From assembly GCA_022647765.1 (NCBI GenBank), contig JALCLH010000013.1:34715-98714 (forward strand): a stretch of 64,000 bases of DNA, read 5' to 3'. The stretch comes from Acidipropionibacterium sp. (GTDB lineage: Bacteria > Actinomycetota > Actinomycetes > Propionibacteriales > Propionibacteriaceae). A program made the translations under genes and the position numbers. Below are positions 58,111 through 64,000 of the stretch, one piece after another (position 1 is the first letter of the stretch; every line of letters begins with the position of its first letter). The notes under the pieces are model-generated. The model was not told the DNA's origin, did not search any database, and was given only the letters and a program-made list of their open reading frames with translations.

Positions 58111-58133
58111 TCGAGGCTGACTACTCTTGCTCC

Positions 58134-58847
58134 GTGAGCGCTGTCCAGATACCCGACGCCGCCCCGGCGTCCCTGCGCCGGAAGGCCCGCGCGATGTACG
58201 TCGAGCTGGCGGGCTGCTATCCGGAGGCGCACTGCGAGCTCGACTTCACCGGCCCCTTCCAGCTGCTGGTGGCCACCGTGCTGTCGGCCCAGACCACAGA
58301 CCGGCGGGTCAACCGGGTGACCCCGGAGCTGTTCGGCCGCTGGCCGGACGCCCCCGCGCTGGCCGGCGCGCCGATCATCGAGGTGGAGCAGGTGATCCGT
58401 CCGCTCGGCTTCTACCACACCAAGGCCGCATCCATCGTCGGGCTGTCGGCCGGTCTGGTCGAGCGCTTCAACGGCGAGGTTCCGACGACCCTGAATGATC
58501 TGGTGACGCTGCCCGGGGTCGGCCGCAAGACCGCCAATGTGGTGCTCGGCAACGCCTTCGGCGTGCCGGGGCTCACCCCCGACACGCACTTCATCCGGGT
58601 CACCCGGCGGATGGGCTGGGCGTCGGGCAGCACCCCCGAGCGGATCGAGGCGCAGGTCGGTGAACTCTTCGACCCCTCGGACTGGGTGATGCTGAGTCAC
58701 GTCGTCATCTGGCACGGAAGACGCCGCTGCCACGCCCGCCGGCCGGCCTGCGGCGTCTGCCCGGTGGCCGGGATGTGCCCGTCCTTCGGTGAGGGGCCGA
58801 CCGATCCGGAGGTGGCCGCCGGCCTGGTGCGGGAGCCCAGAGGATGA
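58134..58847 (+). CDS. nth: Endonuclease III
   Basis: A DNA glycosylase/AP lyase for oxidised pyrimidines. The HhH motif with catalytic Lys is LPGVGRKTANVVLGNA, the catalytic Asp is in TPDTHFIRV, and the iron-sulfur loop is CHARRPACGVCPVAGMC (C-x6-C-x2-C-x5-C). GTG 58134 is the best start, since the longer frame would translate the tandem repeat. 237 residues. The stop overlaps the TlpA-like start by four bases. Confidence 0.95.
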   Translation: MSAVQIPDAAPASLRRKARAMYVELAGCYPEAHCELDFTGPFQLLVATVLSAQTTDRRVNRVTPELFGRWPDAPALAGAPIIEVEQVIRPLGFYHTKAASIVGLSAGLVERFNGEVPTTLNDLVTLPGVGRKTANVVLGNAFGVPGLTPDTHFIRVTRRMGWASGSTPERIEAQVGELFDPSDWVMLSHVVIWHGRRRCHARRPACGVCPVAGMCPSFGEGPTDPEVAAGLVREPRG

Positions 58848-59503
58848 CCGGGGGACGCCGATCCGCGGCTCTGGCGCTGGCCGGCGTCCTGTCGATGCTC
58901 AGCGCGCTCGCCGGATGCTCACAGCAGACGGCGTCCCCGAATGCAGCAGCACCCTCAGTCTCCTCCTCCGATTCTTCCGCCTCCGCGGCCCGGTCGGCCG
59001 CCGGTATCCCGGACTGCTCGCGGTGGAGCCCGGGGGCGGGCGCCACTGCCGGGGCCGCCGCCGGTCGCACCGTGGTCGGCGAGAAACTCCCCGAGATCGT
59101 GCTGGACTGCCTCGGCGGGGACCGGCCGGTGTCGGTCCGCGCGGCTGTGTCGGGCAACCCCCGTGTGATCAACCTGTGGGCCAGCTGGTGCCGGCCCTGC
59201 CGCGCGGAGGCCCTGATACTGGGCCAGGTCAGCGATGAGATGTCGGGCACGGTGGGGTTTCTCGGCATCGATTACGGCGAGCGGAGCGGCGCCGACGGGA
59301 TCTCCTTCGCCCGGGCGGCAGGATGGAGGTACCCGCAGCTGGAGGATCCGGATGCCCGGACCCGCGCCGGATGGGGGGTCACCGGGTTGCCGGTCACCCT
59401 TCTGGTGGCCGGTGACGGCACCGTCGTGAAGCGTCTGGACGGCGCCTGGGCGTCCGCCGACCAGTTGCGGGCGGCGATTCGGACCGATCTGGAGAGGTCA
59501 TGA
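58844..59503 (+). CDS. TlpA/ResA-like thioredoxin-fold lipoprotein
   Basis: The signal peptide ends in the lipobox LAGC near residue 24, followed by a Ser/Ala-rich linker. The thioredoxin domain has active site WASWCRPCRAEA and the cis-proline region VTGLPVTLLV. It acts outside the membrane as a disulfide reductase or in cytochrome c maturation. It lies between nth and the Nudix gene with four-base overlaps on both sides. Confidence 0.92.
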   Translation: MTGGRRSAALALAGVLSMLSALAGCSQQTASPNAAAPSVSSSDSSASAARSAAGIPDCSRWSPGAGATAGAAAGRTVVGEKLPEIVLDCLGGDRPVSVRAAVSGNPRVINLWASWCRPCRAEALILGQVSDEMSGTVGFLGIDYGERSGADGISFARAAGWRYPQLEDPDARTRAGWGVTGLPVTLLVAGDGTVVKRLDGAWASADQLRAAIRTDLERS

Positions 59504-60204
59504 CGGCTGGGCCACATGAAGGCATTGGAACGCACGAGGTACGCCCGGGCGGCCATCTCGGGCGCCTGGAGCGTGCGGTCCGGGCAGATCCGCGAACCGG
59601 TCGCGACGGCAGATTCGGCAATGGCTCCGACGGCGTCATCCCGGACGGCATCCGGCGTTCCGGAGTGCTGGCCCTGATATCCGACACCGACTCTCCCGAC
59701 ATCGTGCTGACCAGGAGAAACGCCCATCTGCGTCACCACGCCGGGCAGGTCTCGCTGCCCGGCGGGCGCGCAGAGCCGCAGGACGCCGACATCGTCGCGA
59801 CCGCTCTTCGGGAGGCCCATGAGGAGGTCGGCCTGCCGCCCGCGGTGGTGCGGGTGATCGGCACCCTGCCGGCCACCCTGGTCGCGGTGAGCTCCAGCAG
59901 CGTCACCACCGTGGTGGCCAGCTGGGACGGCGTCACACCGTTGGGAGTCGTCGACCCGGGCGAGGTGGCCGGAGTAAGGCGGGTGGCGATGTCGGATCTC
60001 GCCGATCCCGCGAACCGGGCGCAGGCCCGCCATCCCAGCGGTTTTCGCGGACCGGCCTTCCTGCTCGAGGACCTGTTCGTGTGGGGATTCACCGCTCAAC
60101 TGCTGAGCGAGATCCTCGACCGCGGAGGATGGTCACAGCCCTGGGACCGGCGTCGGGTCGTCGAGATCCCGACCGACTACCTGGGCCGGACCCTCACTTC
60201 TTGA
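59500..60204 (+). CDS. NUDIX hydrolase (CoA pyrophosphatase type)
   Basis: The Nudix box reads GGRAEPQDADIVATALREAH then EEVGLP, with the CoA-branch motif LRHHAGQVSLPGG directly before it. The enzyme probably cleaves CoA or similar dinucleotides. 234 residues, last gene of the nth operon. Its 3' end overlaps the convergent Holin-X gene. Confidence 0.9.
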   Translation: MTAGPHEGIGTHEVRPGGHLGRLERAVRADPRTGRDGRFGNGSDGVIPDGIRRSGVLALISDTDSPDIVLTRRNAHLRHHAGQVSLPGGRAEPQDADIVATALREAHEEVGLPPAVVRVIGTLPATLVAVSSSSVTTVVASWDGVTPLGVVDPGEVAGVRRVAMSDLADPANRAQARHPSGFRGPAFLLEDLFVWGFTAQLLSEILDRGGWSQPWDRRRVVEIPTDYLGRTLTS

Positions 60205-60661
60205 GCGTCGGCTGGCTCTCGGTCCGGGCGAGGCCGCCGGTGTGCAGGCCATGCTGGAAGGAGGACTTCAGCGACGCCACGGTCTGCTTGGCCTCGGCGA
60301 CGGTGGCCGTGGGGGGCTGGACCTTGCCGATCTGGGACTTCCCGATCAGGGCCAGGATCCCGGCCAGGATCAGCAGCAGGACGCCCATCACGCCGAATCC
60401 GACCAGCAGGCACAGGAAGAGGGTCCAGCCCCACAGGTGCTGGGCCCACAGGCTGAGCGCGAAGCCGGCCGCGATGAAGAACAGCGAGGCGGCGTTGATC
60501 GCGAAGTATCCGGCGCCGCCGAACATTCCGCCGCCGAGCCCGGCATGGATCGCCGCCGGCTTGAGCTCGGCCTTCGCCAGGGCGATGTTGTCCTGCACCA
60601 ACGACTGGCCGTCGCTCTTGAGGGTGGCGATGATCTCGCTCACCTGGCTGGTGTCTGGCAT
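60194..60661 (-). CDS. Actinobacterial Holin-X family protein
   Basis: The 155-residue protein has two hydrophobic hairpins (YFAINAASLFFIAAGFALSL and LFLCLLVGFGVMGVLLLILA) after an amphipathic N-terminal helix. It matches the PF07332 Holin-X family, which despite its name is a chromosomal membrane protein in actinobacteria. Role unknown, perhaps envelope related. Confidence 0.86.
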   Translation of the reverse strand: MPDTSQVSEIIATLKSDGQSLVQDNIALAKAELKPAAIHAGLGGGMFGGAGYFAINAASLFFIAAGFALSLWAQHLWGWTLFLCLLVGFGVMGVLLLILAGILALIGKSQIGKVQPPTATVAEAKQTVASLKSSFQHGLHTGGLARTESQPTLKK

Positions 60662-60790
60662 AGTGCCTCCGAATCCGCAGGGTGGTCGGGCGTAAGCCTA
60701 TTCCACTGGGCGCTGATGCGCGCGGCCCCCCAGTCAAAGTCCTCAGCGGCAAAGTGCCCAGTCCCGGGCGTCCCGTTCACAGTCGGCCGT

Positions 60791-61558
60791 TCACAGCCGG
60801 ATCCGCAGGCCGGCGTCGTCCACCTCGATCGAGGCGGTGAGCTCGTCGTGGCTCACCCAGGCCCGCCAGCACTCGAGCTGGTAGGGCAGCAGCAGCCCGC
60901 CGGGGCCCGCCGAGTCGTCGTGGAGCTGCTCCACCCGCGCCACCAGTTCCGCCCGCTGCTGCTCGTCGGCGTGCCGGACCGCCGGCAGTGCGACGGCCAT
61001 CTCGACCAGTCCCCGCCGGGAGACCGGCACCCAGATCCGGTGCCGGCTGCGCTCGGTGGTGGGGAAGTACTTGCTGGTGAGCAGCGCATCGACCGAACTC
61101 GTGCCGTAGTCACCGCGCATCGCGGAGGGGTCGACGGTGCGCAGCAGCTCGGTGAGCCGGCGCACCCACGGCACCGAGTCGTCGCGGGTCATCCAGGAGA
61201 CGCCGACGCAGTGGCTCGGGCGCAGCACCCGGGCGATCTCGGAGAGCACGAGGCCGGGGGCCATCTGGTGGAAGGACTGGTGCACCAGAACGGCGTCGAA
61301 GGTGCAGGGGTCCAGCGGCAGGGATTCCGCCAGGGCGCAGATTCCGGTGGTGGACGCCATCCGGTGGCAGCGCGCCGCCACCTCGGGATCGCGGTGGACG
61401 GCGAACAGATCCACTCCGCGGCGGGCGAGCATCCGGCAGAACCAGGGCGGGCAGCCCAGGGTGAGGACGCGGTCGCCGGCCCCGGCGCGCCCGCCGGCAA
61501 GCCAGTCCAGGGCCCGCTGCGGGAACTCGGGACCGGAGGATGCTGGCATGGCCGCCAT
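60791..61558 (-). CDS. Class I SAM-dependent methyltransferase
   Basis: The Rossmann motif I is modified (DRVLTLGCPPWFCRMLARRG), followed by DLFAVHRDPEVAARC, ALAESLPLDPCTFDAVLVHQ and EIARVLRP. This is the Methyltransf_11 pattern. Substrate unknown. 255 residues from ATG 61558 or ATG 61549. Confidence 0.82.
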   Translation of the reverse strand: MAAMPASSGPEFPQRALDWLAGGRAGAGDRVLTLGCPPWFCRMLARRGVDLFAVHRDPEVAARCHRMASTTGICALAESLPLDPCTFDAVLVHQSFHQMAPGLVLSEIARVLRPSHCVGVSWMTRDDSVPWVRRLTELLRTVDPSAMRGDYGTSSVDALLTSKYFPTTERSRHRIWVPVSRRGLVEMAVALPAVRHADEQQRAELVARVEQLHDDSAGPGGLLLPYQLECWRAWVSHDELTASIEVDDAGLRIRL

Positions 61559-61793
61559 TCTAGGAGGCTCGCCGCGCTGTCGTCGTGCGCTTCCGGCTAC
61601 GGGTGTTCCGGGGGCCGTAAGAGTTATCCACAGGCGGATGAGATTTGGGCCGAGCCGAAAAAGTTATCCACAGATTTGCGCCGAAGCGGCAGATCCGGGT
61701 TCCGGCCCCTAGAAGTTCAGTGTGAGAACTATTGCGAAGACGACTGGGAAGAGATCCGGGATCCAGAACCAGGCCCCGCCACCCCGGGGGACC

Positions 61794-62821
61794 ATGCCGC
61801 CCGAACGCGCCACACCGACCATCGCTCTCATCAGCGGCGACCAGCGGCTTGTTGAGCTCGTCGGCTCGGTCGCGGCCAGCGTCGGGGTCGGAGTCGATGC
61901 GGTGAGCGACCGTGGCGGCGCCCAAGCGGTGTGGAGCTTGCCCGGGCCGCTGCTGATCGGCCAGGATCGGGCCTCCGCCGTGGTGGCCTGGCAGCTGCCC
62001 CGGCGCTCCGGGGATGTCCATCTGGTGGGGGAGGACGCCGCAGAGGCGGCGCGCTGGTCGGCGGTGCTGGGGGCCAGCGTCATCGTCGTGCCCGCCAGCA
62101 CTCCCACCCTCATCGAGCTGCTGCGCGAGGGGTTCCGCGAGTCCGGGACCGGCGTCGTGCTGCTCGTCGACCAGTCCAGCGGCGGGCTCGGCGCCACCAC
62201 GATGGCCGCCGGGATCGCGCGGGAGGCCGCGGTTGGGGGGATGCGCGCGGCGCTGGTGGAGCTGGACGCCGCCGGCGGGGGAGCCGACCTGCTGCTCGGG
62301 GTCGAGCGGGAATCGGGCTGGCGATGGCCGGAGCTGGCCTCGGCGCGCGGCGCGGTCTCCGACCTCACCCCTCACCTGCCCGCGGCCGACGGCGTCGCGG
62401 TGGTCTCGGTGGGGCGCGACCGGCTGGAGATCCCGGCGGCGGCCCGGGTGTCGGTGGTGAGGTCGCTGGCGGCCGAGCTCGATCTCGGTGGTGCTGGACC
62501 GTGGGCGGGTGGACGCCGGTCAGATCTCCGGCCTGGGAGTCGACGCCCGGTTCGAGCTGGTCGGCGCCGATCTTCGCTCGGTGATGGCCGCCCGGGCGCG
62601 GGGGGTCTCTCCCGATGACGCGGTGGTGCGGCAGGGGGCCGGGCCGGCAGCTGAGTTTGGCCGATATCGGTGCGCTGCTTGGCGGGGAACCCTCCTTTGT
62701 GCTTCCTCACGACCGTGGGCTGCCGCGGGCTCAGGCCGCCGGGGAGGCGCCCTGGGTGCTGGCCGGGCGTCGCTGGCGGCGGAGCTGCCAGGATCTGGTG
62801 GAGGCGGTGCGCGATGTCTGA
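61794..62821 (+). CDS. Septum-site determining protein Ssd-like / CpaE-like ATPase (frameshifted in this assembly)
   Basis: The protein has a pseudo-receiver domain (TPTIALISGDQRLVELVGSV) and a MinD/ParA-like deviant Walker region (VVLLVDQSSGGLGATTMAAG). It matches the Rv3660c/Ssd type found upstream of Tad genes. Two extra G bases, near 62486 and 62645, break the frame; corrected sequence reads LDLVVLDRGRVDAGQISGLG and QLSLADIGALLGGEPSFVLP. ATG 61794 is preferred, GTG 61722 possible. Probably works with TadA in pilus assembly. Confidence 0.82.
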
Positions 62822-62863
62822 GCCGGTGGGGGCGATGACTACCGGGATCGCGGGTGCCAGGAG

Positions 62864-64000
62864 ATGATCGCGGTGTCAGGGGTGGTCGAGCAGGTGCGCG
62901 GCCGGGTGGCGTCGCTGGGGCGCTCCTGGACGCCGATCGACGTCGCCGGGGCGCTGGTCGAGCTGGGGCAGGTGGCCTCCGACACCCTGGTGCTGGCGGT
63001 GGTGGAGGAGTTGCGGCGGACCAGTACCGGAGCCGGCCGGCTGGAACCGCTGCTGGCCGTCGAGGGAGTCACCGACATTCTGGTGAACGGCCCCGACGAT
63101 GTGTACATCGACCGTGGGCACGGCCTGGAGAAGGTCGAGGTCGGGTTCACCGGGGCGGCCGAGGTGAGGGCTCTGGCGGCCCGGCTGGCCGCCCGGGTGG
63201 GGCGGCGTCTGGACGACGGCTGCCCCTGGGTGGACGCCCGGCTGGAGGATGGCACCCGGGTTCACGCGGTGCTCGACGTGCTGGCCGAGCCGGGGCCCTG
63301 CATCTCGCTGCGGATACCGTCGCGGCGGCGGCTCAGCCTGGCGGACTGGCGCAACGGGGGTGGGATGAGCCCGGCCTGCCTGGAGGTGCTGCGGGAAGTG
63401 CTGGCGCGCCGGGTGGCGTTCCTGATCTCCGGTGGAACCGGGACCGGGAAGACGACATTGCTGTCCTCGATGCTCTCCGCGCTGCCCGCCGGCGAGCGCC
63501 TGGTGGTCGTCGAGGACTCCCGCGAACTGTCGCTGGACCATCCGCACTGGATCGCGCTGGAGGCCCGGGTCGCCAATTCCGAGGGGCGCGGCGAGGTCAC
63601 CCTCACCGATCTGGTGCGGCAGTCGCTGCGGATGCGGCCGGACCGGGTGGTGCTCGGGGAGGTGCGCGGCGCCGAGCTGCGCGACCTGCTGATGGCCCTC
63701 AACACCGGCCATGAGGGCGGATGCGGAACTGTGCACGCCAACGGAGTGGAGGAGGTGCCGGCCCGGCTGGAGGCGCTGGCCGCACTGGGCGGCCTGTCGC
63801 GCGAGGCCGCGCAGGCTCAGATCGCCGCGGCCCTGTCGCTGGTGATTCACCTTGTCCGGGGGCCGGAGGGACGCCGGGTGAGCCAGATCGGCGTCGTCAC
63901 CCGCGGTGTGGCTCGTGGCGGTGTAGGTGGTGGAGGTGTCGCTGGCGGCGGGGAGGTCGAGGTCGCCACCGCGGTGTCCTGGGACGGGGCCGGCCGGGTG
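62864..64000 (+). CDS. TadA/CpaF-family secretion ATPase (runs off the window)
   Basis: The ATPase that drives Flp pilus (Tad) assembly. The frame from ATG 62864 (MIAVSGVVEQVRGRVASLGR) is open to the end: 379 codons. Motifs: GVTDILVNGPDDVYIDRGHG, Walker A ISGGTGTGKTTLLS, Asp box VVVEDSRELSLDHP, Walker B LRMRPDRVVLGEVRGAELRD and the His box GTVHANG. It follows the ssd gene by about 40 bases. The 3' end lies outside the window. Confidence 0.93.
   Translation, partial: MIAVSGVVEQVRGRVASLGRSWTPIDVAGALVELGQVASDTLVLAVVEELRRTSTGAGRLEPLLAVEGVTDILVNGPDDVYIDRGHGLEKVEVGFTGAAEVRALAARLAARVGRRLDDGCPWVDARLEDGTRVHAVLDVLAEPGPCISLRIPSRRRLSLADWRNGGGMSPACLEVLREVLARRVAFLISGGTGTGKTTLLSSMLSALPAGERLVVVEDSRELSLDHPHWIALEARVANSEGRGEVTLTDLVRQSLRMRPDRVVLGEVRGAELRDLLMALNTGHEGGCGTVHANGVEEVPARLEALAALGGLSREAAQAQIAAALSLVIHLVRGPEGRRVSQIGVVTRGVARGGVGGGGVAGGGEVEVATAVSWDGAGRV

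Noticed and set aside
58044..58133. N-terminal extension of nth from GTG 58044
   Set aside because: The extra residues translate the tandem repeat; GTG 58134 gives the family N-terminus.
60194..60661. Holin-X protein as evidence of a prophage
   Set aside because: This family is chromosomal in actinobacteria and the neighbours are housekeeping genes; no phage structural gene is present.

Overview
High-GC actinobacterial chromosome segment. The gene content (WhiB, GlxR-like CRP, Holin-X protein, Tad genes, type I-E CRISPR-Cas) and the order at the right end point to Propionibacteriaceae, perhaps an Acidipropionibacterium relative. The genus is inference, not shown by the sequence.

Region 1 (1-13242) is a type I-E CRISPR-Cas locus. 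Seven tightly coupled genes, casA-casB-casC-casD-casE-cas1-cas2, run on the plus strand, with a possible cas3 3' end before them. Then comes a very large repeat array: 74 recognisable 29-bp repeats at a 61-bp period, plus one decayed terminal repeat. Two insertion sequences split the array. A frameshifted IS3-family element lies at about 8356-9613. An intact IS630-family element (10656-11822) sits exactly at the TA of a repeat. The array ends against the first 30 codons of a ribokinase-like gene.

Region 2 (13352-30155) starts with metabolic genes (CynX/NimT-type transporter, Fur, ChaB, S33 peptidase) and becomes a second defence cluster. An AbiF/Abi_2 HEPN protein has a likely abiF-type structured RNA in its leader. 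Converging on it is a complete type I Wadjet operon (jetABCD, minus strand) that resists plasmid DNA. A Fic protein with a perfect palindrome at its start follows, then a DnaQ-like exonuclease.

Region 3 (30230-52155) is mixed: sirtuin, kinases, an HSL-type esterase, FKBP, YaaA, a secreted acid phosphatase broken by an IS4-family fragment, a full peptide ABC transporter (five genes, minus strand), and a MarR-controlled MFS efflux locus with five copies of a palindromic operator. It ends with homocysteine methyltransferase, an ATP-grasp enzyme and an AAA+ ATPase. Two families of intergenic inverted repeats occur here.

Region 4 (52301-64000) is core genome with tRNA-Pro. Its order (metallophosphoesterase, PonA2-type PBP, WhiB, DUF4177, RidA, CRP, nth, TlpA-like, Nudix, Holin-X, methyltransferase, Ssd, TadA) resembles the mycobacterial Rv3683-Rv3659c region.

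A warning for all readers: at least eighteen single-base frameshifts hit otherwise well conserved genes, several in G or C runs. Most are probably assembly indels, so genes marked as frameshifted should not be taken as dead without read support.
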